This document shows, one piece after another, positions 35,501-49,973 of a DNA stretch of 64,000 nucleotides. Location: contig OX467082.1 in NCBI GenBank assembly GCA_950106755.1, positions 23,436,001 through 23,500,000 on the forward strand, given 5' to 3'. Source of the stretch: Climacium dendroides. Lineage: Eukaryota; Streptophyta; Bryopsida; Hypnales; Climaciaceae. Made by a program: the position numbers and the translations under genes. The notes beneath the pieces are model-generated. The model made no database searches. It saw nothing but the letters and a program-made list of their open reading frames with translations, and was not told where the DNA came from. The number at the start of each line of letters is the position of its first letter. Positions within the stretch are counted from its first letter, which is position 1.

Positions 35501-36245
35501 AACTCCAACACCAACCTATACTGGTAGCATGGAGAATTACAAGAAGAACAAGATTGAGAAGATGCAATTTTTCTTCTACAATGACGACATTGCACGGTGT
35601 GTGAAGGGTTCAAAACGAAAATGGGTCCTTTCTAAACCAGAGATACTGGAGATTTGGCCAGTGAAGTTTGGAACCAATCTTACGCAAAAGGAAATGCGCG
35701 AGCTTCAAAACGCAGGGTTTTGTCTTCCTCAACGTGTTGCAATCTCTCCAAAGAGATTATTCGGAGACAACAAACTACCGAATGATGTGTCCGGCTTTGA
35801 GATTCCAGCATTTCCTACAGAGCACTCAAGTACAAGGTCTGGGAAGAAAATTCGGCGGAATCCAAATGCTCCTACGACAAAACAAGGAAACAATTGTGCG
35901 TCCGCCCTTAGTCTGAAGGCATTTGTTCGACAGGTAACTATGATACCACATCCTGGTTTTGATTGCATTATAATGCTCAACTCAGGTGTACCGCCTAATA
36001 GTGAAGAATACATACTTACTATAGGTTCATTTCCTAAATGCACTTGCCCTAATTTCAAGGAAATGTCAACAAAGGCACTTGGAAAAAGAAGACAGTGGGC
36101 TAATTGCAAGCATTTGTATTTCATATTTGTTGTCATATGCCAGCTTGATACAGAAGTAGATGTCTTTATTCATGCTCCTAGCTTCAGCTTTAATGAAGTG
36201 AAACATGTTCTTGAGAGCGGCATTTTGAAGTGCAAGAACAAGTGA
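32516..36245 (+). pseudogene. MULE transposase copy 2, SWIM zinc finger, less damaged
   Basis: An N-terminal open segment at 32516-32848 (start MSVNMSSDS) overlaps, in another frame, the catalytic segment from 32787. This is a shared frame change or an unrecognised splice. The catalytic segment has Asp in WIMFDHVKRV (residue 430 from 32787), Asp in GFMADSAMANWNAV (496) and TCLFH (Cys 525, His 528), the D-D-CxxH pattern of Mutator transposases. TGA at 34371-34373 and TAG at 34449-34451 break the frame, which then continues to 34610. A 168-bp GT-AG intron (34611-34778) joins in phase 0 to the last exon (DLPPEQLAEMPSCNLAE). That exon ends with a SWIM finger, CTCPNF then NCKHLYF (CxC, 19 residues, CxH), a DNA- or protein-binding finger typical of MURA/FAR1-type proteins. 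Copy 2 keeps Gln (CAG, 35931) where copy 1 has a stop. Confidence 0.8.
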
Positions 36246-36862
36246 TAAGTTCTGGAAATTAGTGATAGTAATATCGTGGTTGTGATTGGTGAAGTCATAG
36301 ACCACAAATACTGTATTACATTCTAATTTTTCTTATATATACAGTGAGACAAAAGGGCCACTGCTTGATTTTTACACCCTTGTTTTTGTGCATGATGAAT
36401 TCAACTGTTTTCTACTTTTTTTTCTTTGTCGAAATGTATTTTAATATCTCTAAAAGCGTTTGTGCTATGAAGAAAGACGTGTTATAGATATAAGAAGAAG
36501 TAGTTTATTGAAATACCCTATCTGAATTTGTACAAATGCATTACATCTTGAACATTTGCATATTTGAAATTGTAAATTTTTAGACAAATATGGGAAATTC
36601 TCTGACAGTTCTTTCACAAGAATGTGAATATAAAATATGAATTATGCTACTTGGAGGGATTAGCCTTTGATTCAGACCTTAAACCATTAAATATTTGTGC
36701 CAACCATTTTTCTGCACGGTCTTAGAAAACCCTAAATTCCACGGTCATAGGTATTCAAGTACAAAATTTTTTTAAAAAAAACTAGAAATGCTCTTCATGA
36801 ATCTATCAATTTCTATCACTGAAAGTAATATTCAGCTGAAAATTTCATTCAAGCTAGAGTTT

Positions 36863-36884
36863 CTACGCTCCACGCTCTGCGCTC
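36863..36884 (-). repeat. Terminal inverted repeat of MULE copy 2, contracted
   Basis: ctacgctccacgctctgcgc then tc, the same terminus as copy 1 but 13 bp shorter through loss of about two heptamers. It is followed by gtatactagcttcgtt, which is also present outside the heptamers of copy 1. Confidence 0.75.
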
Positions 36885-39800
36885 GTATACTAGCTTCGTT
36901 GGCCATTTGTGCATGAACATGGGGCCACATGGAACATTTCAATTACATTTTTTTTTGGTAAGTTTCTTATGGAGTACCATTGAAGACCTTGCATTCGACT
37001 TGTGCCAATCTTTTGGTTCCCCATTAGAGCTTTCGATCCATATTTTTTTGGACCATTACCAAATAAATCCGTAATTGGCCATTTGTGCATGAACATGTGG
37101 CCACATGAAACATTTCAATTACATTTCTTTCTGGTGAGTTTCTCATGGAGTACCATTGAAGACCTTGCATTCAACTTGTGCCAATCTTTTGGTTCCCCAT
37201 TAGAGCTTTCGATCCATATTTTTGTGGACCATTACCAAATAAATCCATAAAAGGCCATTTGTGCATGAACATGGGGCCACATGAAACATTTCAATTACAT
37301 TTCTTTCTGGTGAGTTTCTCATGGAGTACCATTGAAGACCTTGCATTCAACTTGTGCCAATTTCTTGGTTCCCCATTAGAGCTTTCGATGCATATTTTTT
37401 TGGACCTTTGCCAAATAAATCCATAACAGGCCATTTGTACATGAACATGGGGCCACCTGAAACATTTCAATTACATTTCTTTTTGGTGAGTTTCTCATAG
37501 AGTACCATTCAAGACCTTGCATTCGACTCGTGCCAATCTTTTGGTTACCCATTAGAGCTTTCGATCCACATTATCTTGAACCTTTGCCAAATAAATCCAT
37601 AACAGGCCATTTGTGCATGAACATGGGGCCACATGAAACATTTCAATTACATATTTTTTGCTCAGTCTCTCTTGGAGTACCTTTGAAGACCTTGCATTCA
37701 ATTTGTGCTTATTTTTTGGTTCCCCATTAGAGCTTTCGATCCATATTTTTCTACACCTTTGCCAAATAAATCCATAACAGGCCATTTGTGCATGAACTTG
37801 GGGCCACATGAAACATTTCAATTACATTTCTTTTTGGTGAGTTTGTCATAGAGTACCATTGAAGACCTTACATTCAACTTGTGCCTATTTTTTGGTTCCC
37901 CATTAGAGCTTTCGATGCATATTTTTTTGGACCTTTGCCACATAAATCCATAACTGGCCATTTGTGCATGCACATGGGGCCACATGAAACATTTCAATTA
38001 CATAATATTTTGCTGAGTTTCTCATGGAGTACCATTGAAGTCCTTGTATTCAACTTCTGCCTATTTTTTGGTTCCCAATTAGAGCTTTCGATGCATATTT
38101 TTTTGGACCTTTGCCACATAAATCCATAACTGGCCATTTGTGCATGAAGTTAGGGCCACATGAAACATTTCAATTACATTTCTTTTTGGTGAGTGTCTCA
38201 TGGAGTACCATTGAAGACCTTGCATTCAACTTGTGCCAATTTTTTGGTTCCCCATTAGAGCTTTCGATCCATATTTTTTTGAACCTTTGCCAAATAAATC
38301 CATAACAGGCCATTTTGATGCATGAACCTGGGGCCACATGAAACATTTCAATTACATTTCTTTTTGGTGAGTTTCTCATGGAGTACCATTGAAGGCCTTG
38401 CATTCAACTTGTGCCTATTTTTTGGTTCCCCATTAGGGCTTTCAATGCATATTTTTCTACACCTTTCCCAAATAAATCCATAACAGGCCATTTGTGCATG
38501 AACATGGGCCACATGTAACAATTCAATTACATTTCTTATAGGTGAGTTTCTCATGGAGTACCATTGAAGGCCTTGCATTCAACTTGTGCCAATTTTATGG
38601 TTCCCCATTAGAGCTTTCGATGCATATTTTCTTGAACCTTTGCCGCATCAATCCATAACAGGCCATTTCTACATGAACATGGGGCCACATAAAACATTTC
38701 AATTACATTTCTTTTTGCTGAGTTTGTCATGGAGTACCATTGAAGACCTTGCATTCAATTTGTGCCAAATTTTTGGTTCCCCATTAGAGCTTTCGATGCA
38801 TATTTTTTTGGACCTTTGCCAGATAAATCCATAACAGGCCATTTCTACATGAACATGGGGCCACATGAAACATTTCAATTACATTTCTTTTTGCTGAGTT
38901 TCTCATAAAGTACCGTTCAAGACCTTGCATTCGACCCGTGCCAATCTTTTGGTTACCCATTAGAGCTTTCGATCCACATTTTCTTGAACCATTGCCAAAT
39001 AAATCCATAACAGGCCATTTGTGCATGAACATGCGGCCACATGAAACATTTCAATTACATTTCTTTTTGGTGAGTTTCTCATGGAGTACCATTGAAGACC
39101 TTGCATTCAACTTGTGCCAATTTCTTGGTTCCCCATTAGAGCTTTCGATGCATATTTTCTTGGACCTTTGCCAAATAAATCCATAACAGGCCATTTGTAC
39201 ATGAACATGGGGCCACCTGAAACATTTCAATTACATTTCTTTTTGGTGAGTTTCTCATAGAGAACCATTCAAGACCTTGCATTCGACTCGTGCCAATCTT
39301 TTGGTTACCCATTAGAGCTTTCGATGCATATTTTTTTGGACCTTTGCCAAATAAATCCATAACAGGCCATTTGTGCATGAACATGGGGCCACATGAAACA
39401 TTTCAATTACATATTTTTTGCTGAGTCTCTCATGGAGTACCTTTGAAGACCTTGCATTCAATTTGTGCTTATTTTTTGGTTCCCCATTAGAGCTTTCGAT
39501 CCATATTTTTTTGAACCTTTCCCAAATAAATGCATAACAGGCCATTTGTGAATGAACATGCGGCCACATGAAACATTTCAATTACATTTCTTTTTGGTGA
39601 GTTTCTCATGGAGTACTATTGAAGGCCTTGCATTCAACTTGTGCCTATTTTTTGGTTCCCCATTAGGGCTTTCAATGCATATTTTTCTACACCTTTCCCA
39701 AATAAATCCATAACAGGGCATTTGTGCATGAACATGGGGCCACATGAAACATTTCAATTACATAATTTCTTGCTGAGTTTCTCATGGATTACCATTGAAA

Positions 39801-42800
39801 TCCTTGTATTCAACTTGTGCCTATTTTTTGGTTCCCCATTAGAGTTTTGGATGCATATTTTTCTGGACGTTTGCCACATAAATCCATAATTGGCCATTTG
39901 TGCATGAAGTTGGGGCCACATGAAACATTTCAATTACATTTGTTTTTGGTGAGTTTCTTATGGAATACCATTGAAGACCTTGCATTCAACTTGTGCCTAT
40001 TTTTTGGTTCCCCATTAGAGCTTTCGATGCATACGTTTTTGGACCTTTGCCACATAAATCCATAACTGGCCATTTATACATGAACCTGGGGCCACATGAA
40101 ACATTTCAATTACATTTCTTTTTGTTGAGTTTCTCATGGAGTACCATTCAAGACCTTGCATTCAACTTGTGCCTATTTTTTGGTTCCCTATTAGAGCTTT
40201 CAATGCATATTTTTTTGGACCTTTGCCACATAAATCCATAACAGGCCATTTCTACATGAACATGGGGCCACATGAAACATTTCAATTCCTTTTTTTTTGC
40301 TGAGTTTGTCATGGACTACCATTAAAGACCTTGCATTCAATTTGTGCCAAATTTTTGGTTCCCCATTAGAGCTTTCGATGCATATTTTCTTGGAACTTTG
40401 CCAAATGAATCCATAACTCGCCAATTGTGCATGAACATGGGGCCGCATGAAACATTTCAATTACATTTCTTTTTGTTGAGTTTGTCATGGAGTACCATTG
40501 AAGACCTTGCATTCAACTTGTGCCAATTTTTCGGATCTCCATTAGGGCTTTCAATGCATATTTTTCTACACCTTTCCCAAATAAATCCATAACAGGCCAT
40601 TTGTGCATGAACATGGGGCCACATGTAACATTTCAATTCCTTTTCTTTTGCTGAGTTTGTCATGGACTACCATTGAAGACCTTGCATTCAATTTGTGCCA
40701 AATTTTTGGTTCCCCATTAGAGCTTTCGATGCATATTTTTTTGGACCTTTGCCACATAAATCCATAACTAGCCATTTGTGCATGAACATCGGGCCACATG
40801 AAACATTTCAATTACATTTCTTTTTGTTGAGTTTCTCATGGAGTACCATTGAAGACATTGCATTCAACTTGTGCCTATTTTTTGGTTCCCTATTAGGGCT
40901 TTCGATGCATATTTTTCTGGACCTTTGCCACATAAATCCATAACAGGCCATTTCTACATGAACATGGGGCCACATGAAACATTTCAATTCCTTTTTTTTT
41001 GCTGAGTTTGTCATGGACTACCATTAAAGACCTTGCATTCAATTTGTGCCAAATTCTTGGTTCCCCATTAGAGCTTTCGATGCATATTTTCTTGGAACTT
41101 TGCCAAATGAATCCATAACTCGCCAATTGTGCATGAACATGGGGCCGCATGAAACATTTCAATTACATTTCTTTTTGGTGAGTTTGTCATGGAGTACCAT
41201 TGAAGACCTTGCATTCAACTTGTGCCAATTTTTCGGTTCCCCATTAGGGCTTTCAATGCATATTTTTCTACACCTTTCCCAAATAAATCCATAACAGGCC
41301 ATTTGTGCATGAACATGGGGCCACATGTAACATTTCAATTCCTTTTCTTTTGCTGAGTTTGTCATGGACTACCATTGAAGACCTTGCATTCAATTTGTGC
41401 CAAATTTTTGGTTCCCCATTAGAGCTTTCGATGCATATTTTTGTGGAACTTTGCCAAATAAATCCATAACTGGCCAATTGTGCATGAACATGGGTCGCAT
41501 GAAACATTTCAATTACATTTCTTTTTGGTGAGTTTCTCATGGAGTACCATCGAAGACCTTGCATTCAACTTGTGCCAATTTTTCGGTTCCCCATTAGGGC
41601 TTTCAATGCATATTATTCTACACCTTTCCCAAATAAATCCATAACTGGCCATTTGTGCATGAAGTTGGGGCCACATGAAACATTTCAATTACATTTCATT
41701 TTGGTGAGTTTGTCATGAAGTACCATTGAATACATTGCATTCAACTTGTGCCTATTTTTTGGTTCCCCATTAGAGCTTTCGATGCATAATTTTTTGGACC
41801 ATTGCCAGATAATTCCATAACTGGCCATTTGTGCATGAACATGGGGCCACATGAAACATTTCAATTACATTTCTTTTTGCTGAGTTTCTCATGGAATACC
41901 ATTGAAGACCTTGCATTCAATTTGTGCCAAATTTTTGGTTCCCCATTAGAGCTTTCGATGCATATTTTTTTGGTCCTTTGCCAAATAAATCCATAACTGG
42001 CCAATTGTGCATGAACATGGGGCCGCATGAAACATTTCAATTACATTTCTTTTTGGTGAGTTTGTTATGGAGTACCATTGAAGACCTTGCATTCAACTTG
42101 TGCCAATTTTTCGGTTCTCCATTAGGGCTTTCAATGCATATTTTTCTACACCTTTCCCAAATAAATCCATAACAGGCCATTTGTGCATGAACATGGGGCC
42201 ACATGAAACATTTCAATTACATTTCTTTTTGCTGAGTTTCACATGGAGTACCATTGAAGTCCTTGTATTCAACTTGTGCCTATTTTTTGGTTCCCCATTA
42301 GAGCTTTGCATGCATATTTTTTTGGACCTTTGCCACATAAATCCATAACTGGCCATTTGTGCATGAAGTTGGGGCCACATGAAACATTTCAATTACATTT
42401 CTTTTTGGTGAGTTTCTCATGGAGTACCATTGAAGGCCTTGCATTCAACTTGTGCCTATTTTTTGGTTCCCCATTAGGGCTTTCAATGCATATTTTTCTA
42501 CACCTTTCCGAGATAAATCCATAACCGGCCATTTGTGCATGAAGTTAGGGCCACATGAAACATTTCAATTACATTTCTTTTTGGTGAGTTTGTCATGGAG
42601 TACCATTGAAGACCTTGCATTCAACTTGTGCCTATTTTTTGGTTCCCCATTAGAGCTTTCGATGCATAATTTTTTGGACCATTGCCAGATAATTCCATAA
42701 CTGGCCATTTGTGCATGAACATGGGGCCACATGAAACATTTCAATTACATTTCTTTTTGGTGAGTTTCTCATGGAGTACCATTGATGACCTTGCATTCAA

Positions 42801-45800
42801 CTTGTGCCTATTTTTTGGTTCCCCATTAGAGCTTTCAATGCATATTTTTCTACACCTTTCTAAATAAATCCGTAACAGGCCATTTTTGCATGAAGGTGGG
42901 GCCACATGAAACATTTCAATTACATTTCTTTTTGGTGAGTTTCTCATGAAGTACCATTGAATACATTGCATTCAACTTGTGCCTATTTTTTGGTTCCCCA
43001 TTAGAGCTTTCGATCCATTTTTTTTTGAACCTTTGCCACATAAATCCATAACAAGCCATTTGTGCATGAACATGGGGCCACATGAAACATTTCAATTACA
43101 TTTCTTTTTGCTGAGTTTGTCATGGAGTACCATTGAAGACCTTGCATTCAATTTGTGCCAATTTTTTGGTTCCCCATTAGAGCTTTCGATGCATATTTTT
43201 TTGGTCCTTTGCCACATAAATCCATAACTGGCCAATTGTGCATGAACATGGGGCCGCATGAAACATTTCAATTACATTTCTTTTTGGTGAGTTTGTCATG
43301 GAGTACCATTGAAGACCTTGCATTCATCTTGTGCCTATTTTTTGGTTCCCCATTAGAGCTTTCGATGCATACTTTTTTGGACCTGTGCCACATAAATCCA
43401 TAACTGGCCATTTGTGCATGAAGTTGGGGCCACATGAAACATTTCAATTACATTTCTTTTTGGTGAGTTTCTCATGGAGTACCATCGAACACCTTGCATT
43501 CAACTTGTGCCTATTTTTTGGTTCCCCATTAGGGCTTTCAATGCATATTTTTCTACACCTTTCCCAAATAAATCCATAAGAGGCCATTTGTGCATGAAGT
43601 CGGGGCCACATGAAACATTTCAATTACGTTTCTTTTTGGTGAGTTTCTCATGGAGTACCATTGAAGACCTTGCATTCAACTTGTGCCAATTTTTCGGTTC
43701 CCCATTAGAGCTTTCGATGCATATTTTTTTGGAACTTTATCAAATAAATCCATAACAGGCCATTTGTGCATGAAAATCGGGCCGCATGAAACATTTCAAT
43801 TACATTTCATTTTGGTGAGTTTGTCATGGAGTACCATTGAAGACCTTGCATTCAACTTGTGCCTATTTTTTGGTTCCCCATTAGAGCTTTCGATGCATAA
43901 TTTTTTGGACCATTGCCAGATAATTCCATAACTGGCCATTTGTGCATGAACATGGGGCCACATGAAACATTTCAATTACATTTCTTTTTGGTGAGTTTCT
44001 CATGGAGTACCATTGATGACCTTGCATTCAACTTGTGCCTATTTTTTGGTTCCCCATTAGAGCTTTCAATGCATATTTTTCTACACCTTTCCCAAATAAA
44101 TCCGTAACTGGCCATTTGTGCATGAAGTTGGGGCCACATGAAACATTTCAATTACATTTCTTTTTGGTGAGTTTCTCATGAAGTACCATTGAATACATTG
44201 CATTCAACTTGTGCCTATTTTTTGGTTCCCCATTAGAGCTTTCGATCCATTTTTTTTTGGACCTATGCCAAATAAATCCATAACAGGCCATTTCTACATG
44301 AACATGGGGCCACATGAAACATTTGAATTACATTTCTTTTTGCTGAGTTTGTCATGGAGTACCATTGAAGACCTTGCATTCAACTTGTGCCAATTTTTCG
44401 GTTCCCCATTAGAGTTTTCGATGCATATTTTTTTGGACCTTTGCCACATAAATCCATAACTGGCTATTTGTGCATGAACTTGGGGCCACATGAAACATTT
44501 CAATTACATTTCTTTTTGCTGAGTTTGTCATGGAGTACCATTGAAGACCTTGCATTCAATTTGTGCCAAATTTTTGGTTCCCCATTAGAGCTTTCGATGC
44601 ATATTTTTGTGGACCTTTGCCAAATAAATCCATAACTGGCCATTTGTGCATGAACATGGGGCCGCATGAAACATTTCAATTACATTTCTTTTTGGTGAGT
44701 TTCTCATGGAGTACCATTGAAGACCTTGCATTCAACTTGTGCCTATTCTTTGGTTCCCCATTAGGGCTTTCAATGCATATTTTTCTACACCTTTCCCAAA
44801 TAAATCCATAACAGGCCATTTGTGCATGAACATGGGGCCACATGAAACATTTCAAGTACATATATTCCAGTTGAGTTTCTCATGGAGAACCATTGAAGGC
44901 CTTGCATTCAACTTGTGCCTATTTTTTGGTTCCCCATTAGAGCTTTCGATGCATATTTTTTTGGACCTTTGCCACATAAATCCATAACTGGCTATTTGTG
45001 CATGAACTTGGGGCCACATGAAACATTTCAATTACATTTCTTTTTGCTGAGTTTGTCATGGAGTACCATTGAAGACCTTGCATTCAATTTGTGCCAAATT
45101 TTTGGTTCCCCATTAGAGCTTTCGATGCATATTTTTGTGGAACTTTGCCAAATAAATCCATAACTGGCCAATTGTGCATGAACATGGGTCGCATGAAACA
45201 TTTCAATTACATTTCTTTTTGGTGAGTTTCTCATGGAGTACCATCGAAGACCTTGCATTCAACTTGTGCCTATTTTTCGGTTCCCCATTAGGGCTTTCAA
45301 TGCATATTTTTCTACACCTTTCCCAAATAAATCCATAACAGGCCATTTGTGCATGAACATGGGGCCACATATAACATTTTAATTACATTTCTTATAGCTG
45401 AGTTTCTCATGGAGTACCATTGAAGACCTTGCATTCAACTTGTGCGAATTTTTCAGTTCCCCATTAGAGCTTTCGATGCATATTTCCTTGGACCTTTGCC
45501 AAATAAATCCATAACAGGCCATTTCTACATGAACATGGGGCCACATGAAACATTTCAATTACATTTTTTTTTTTGAGTTTGTCATGGACTACCATTGAAG
45601 ACCTTGCATTCGATTTGTGCCAAATTTTTGGTTCCCCATTAGAGCTTTCGATGCATATTTTTTTGGACCTTTGCCAAATAAATCCATAACAGGCCATTTG
45701 TACATGAACATGGGGCCACATGAAACATTTCAATTACATTTCTTTTTGGTGAGTTTCTCATGGAGTACCATTGAAGACCTTGCATTCAACTTGTGCCAAT

Positions 45801-48800
45801 TTTTTGGTTCCCCATTAGAGGTTTCCATGAATATTTTTTTGGACCTTTGCCAAATAAATCTATAACAAGCCATTTGTGCATGAACCTGGGGCCACATGAA
45901 ACATTTCAATTACATTTCTTTTTGGTGAGTATCTCATGGACTACCATTGAAGACCTTGCATTCAACTTGTGCCTATTTTTTGGTTCCCCATTAGAGCTTT
46001 CGATGCATATTTTTTTGGACCTTTGCCACATAAATCCATAACTGGCCATTTGTGCATGAACATGGGGCCACATGAAACATTTCAATTACATTTTCTTTTC
46101 CTGAGTTTCTCATGGAGTACCATTGAAGACCTTGCATTCAACTTGTGCCTATTTTTTTGGTTCCCCATTAGAGCTTTCGATGCATATTTTTTTTTGACCT
46201 TTGCCACATAAATCCAGAACTGGCCATTTGTGCATGAAGTTGGGGCCACATGAAACATTCCAATTACATTTCTTTTTGGTGAGTTTCTCATGGAGTACCA
46301 TTGAAGACCTTGCATTCAACTTGTGCCTATTTTTTGGTTCCCCATTAGAGCTTTCGATGCATATTCTTTTTTGACCTTTGCCACATAAATCCATAACTGG
46401 CCATTTGTGCATGAAGTTGGGGCCACATGAAACATTTCAATTACATTTCCTTTTGGTGAGTTTCTCATGGAGTGCCATTGAAGACCTTGCATTCAACTTG
46501 TGCCTATTTTCAGGTTCCCCATTAGGGCTTTCAATGCATATTTTTCTACAACGTTCCCAAATAAATCCATAACAGGCCATTTGTGCATGAACTTGGGGCC
46601 ACATGAAACATTTCAATTACATTTCTTTTTGCTGAGTTTCTCATGGAGTACCATTGAAGACCTTGCATTCAACTTGTGCCAATTTTTTGGTTACCCATTA
46701 GGGCTTTCAATGCCTATTTTTCTACACCTTTCCCAAATAAATCCATAACAGGCCATTTGTGCATGAACATGGGGCCACATGAAACATTCCAATTACATTT
46801 TTTTTTGCTGAGTTTCTCATGAAGTACCATTGAAGACCTTGCATTCAACTTGTGCCTATTTTTTGGTTCCCCATTAGGGCTTTCAATGCATATTTTTCTA
46901 CACTTTTCCCAAATAAATGCATAACAAGCCGTTTGTGCATGAACATGCGGCCACATGAAACATTTCAATTACATTTCTTTTTCCTGAGTTTGTCATGGAG
47001 TACCATTGAAGACCTTGCATTCAACTTGTGCCTATATTTTAGTTCTACATTAGGGCTTTCAACGCATATTTTTCTACACCTTTCCCAAATAAATCCATAA
47101 CAGGCCATTTGTGCATGAACATGGGGCCACATGAAACATTTCAATTACATTTTTTTTTGCTGAGTTTGTCATGGAGTACCATTGAAGACCTTGCATTCAA
47201 CTTGTGCCTATTTTTTTGGTTCCCCATTAGAGCTTTCCATGCATATTTTTCTGGACCTTTGCCACATAAATCCATAACTGGCCATTTGTGCATGAACATG
47301 CGGCCACATGAAACATTTCAATTACATTTTCTCTTCCTGAGTTTCTCATGGAGTACCATTGAAGACCTTGCATTCAACTTGTGCCTATTTTTTTGGTTCC
47401 CCATTAGAGCTTTCGATGCATATTTTTTTTTGACCTTTGCCACATAAATCCAGAACTGGCCATTTGTGCATGAAGATGGGGCCACATGAAACATTCCAAT
47501 TACATTTCTTTTTGGTGAGTATCTCATGGAGTACCATTGAAGACCTTGCATTCAACTTGTGCCTATTTTTTGGTTCCCCATTAGAGCTTTTGATGCATAT
47601 TTTTCTGGACCTTTGCCAAATAAATCCATAACTGGTCATTTGTGCATGAACATGCGGCCACATGAAACATTTCAATTACATTTTTTTTTGGTGTGTATCT
47701 CATGGAGTACCATTGAAGACCTTGCATTCAACTTGTGCCTATTTTTTGGTTCACCATTAGAGCTTTTGATGCATATATTTTTGGACCTTTGCCCAATAAA
47801 TCCAAATTAGACCATTTGTGCATGAACATGGGGCCACATGAAACACTTCAATTACATTTCTTTTTGGTGAGTATCTCATGGAGTACCATTGAAGACCTTG
47901 CATTCAACTTGTGCCTATTTTTTGGTTCCCCATTAGAGCTTTCGATGCATATTTTTTGTACCTTTGCCAAATAAATCCAAAACAGGCCATTTGCGCATGA
48001 ACTTGGGGCCACATGAAACATTTCAATTACATTTCTTTTTGGTGAGTATCTCATGGAGTACCATTGAAGACCTTGCATTCAACTTGTGCCTATTTTTTGG
48101 TTCCCCATTAGAGCTTTTGATGCATATTTTTTTGGACCTTTGCCAAATAAATCCATAACTGGCCATTTGTGCATGAACATGCGGCCACATGAAACATTTC
48201 AATTACATTTCTTTTTGGTGAGTATCTCATGGAGTACCATTGAAGACCTTGCATTCAACTTGTGCCTATTTTTTGGTTCCCCATTAGAGCTTTTGATGCA
48301 TATTTTTTGGACCTTTGCCAAATAAATCCAAAACAGGCCATTTGCGCATGAACTTGGGGCCACATGAAACATTTCAATTACATTTCTTTTTGGTGAGTAT
48401 CTCATGGAGTACCATTGAAGACCTTGCATTCAACTTGTGCCTATTTTTTGGTTCCCCATTAGAGCTTTTGATGCATATTTTTCTGGACCTTTGCCAAATA
48501 AATCCATAACTGGTCATTTGTGCATGAACATGCGGCCACATGAAACATTTCAATTACATTTTTTTTTGGTGTGTATCTCATGGAGTACCATTGAAGACCT
48601 TGCATTCAACTTGTGCCTATTTTTTGGTTCACCATTAGAGCTTTTGATGCATATATTTTTGGACCTTTGCCCAATAAATCCAAATTAGGCCATTTGTGCA
48701 TGAACATGGGGCCACATGAAACACTTCAATTACATTTCTTTTTGGTGAGTATCTCATGGAGTACCATTGAAGACCTTGCATTCAACTTGTGCCTATTTTT

Positions 48801-49973
48801 TGGTTCCCCATTAGAGCTTTGGATGCATATTTTTTGGACCTTTGCCAAATAAATCCAAAACAGGCCATTTGCGCATGAACTTGGGGCCACATGAAACATT
48901 TCAATTACATTTCTTTTTGGTGAGTATCTCATGGAGTACCATTGAAGACCTTGCATTCAACTTGTGCCTATTTTTTGGTTCCCCATTAGAGCTTTTGATG
49001 CATATTTTTCTGGACCTTTGCCAAATAAATCCAAAACAGGCCATTTGCGCATGAACTTGGGGCCACATGAAACATTTCAATTACATTTCTTTTTGGTGAG
49101 TATCTCATGGAGTACCATTGAAGACCTTGCATTCAACTTGTGCCTATTTTTTGGTTCCCCATTAGAGCTTTTGATGCATATTTTTTTGGACCTTTGCCAA
49201 ATAAATCCATAACTGGCCATTTGTGCATGAACATGCGGCCACATGAAACATTTCAATTACATTTCTTTTTGGTGAGTATCTCATGGAGTACCATTGAAGA
49301 CCTTGCATTCAACTTGTGCCTATTTTTTGGTTCCCCATTAGAGCTTTCGATGCATATTTTTTTGGACCTTTGCCAAATAAATCCAAAACAGGCCATTTGC
49401 GCATGAACTTGGGGCCACATGAAACATTTCAATTACATTTCTTTTTGCTGAGTTTCTCATGGAGTACCATTGAAGACCTTGCATTCAACTTGTGCCAATT
49501 TTTTGGTTACCCATTAGGGCTTTCAATGCCTATTTTTCTACACCTTTCCCAAATAAATCCATAACAGGCCATTTGTGCATGAACATGGGGCCACATGAAA
49601 CATTCCAATTACATTTTTTTTTGCTGAGTTTCTCATGAAGTACCATTGAAGACCTTGCATTCAACTTGTGCCTATTTTTTGGTTCCCCATTAGGGCTTTC
49701 AATGCATATTTTTCTACACTTTTCCCAAATAAATGCATAACAAGCCGTTTGTGCATGAACATGCGGCCACATGAAACATTTCAATTACATTTCTTTTTCC
49801 TGAGTTTGTCATGGAGTACCATTGAAGACCTTGCATTCAACTTGTGCCTATATTTTAGTTCTACATTAGGGCTTTCAACGCATATTTTTCTACACCTTTC
49901 CCAAATAAATCCATAACAGGCCATTTGTGCATGAACATGGGGCCACATGAAACATTTCAATTACATTTTTTTT

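Larger units (their letters stand above)
32432..36901. mobile_element. MULE copy 2: inverted partial copy, transposase half
   Basis: Position x here corresponds to 57167 minus x in copy 1 across the whole coding part, without coding indels. Homology starts at 32432 (aatcctgttacgggc) and runs to 36901, one base into the satellite junction. The methyltransferase half and the other terminal repeat are missing. The only sizeable length difference from copy 1 is 13 bp in the terminal heptamer array. Near identity indicates a recent duplication or gene conversion. Confidence 0.9.

Noticed and set aside
36890..36910. ttcgttgg at the satellite junction resembling the start of a CENP-B box
   Set aside because: The rest of the box is absent, the word occurs once, and it derives from the MULE flank, not from the monomer.
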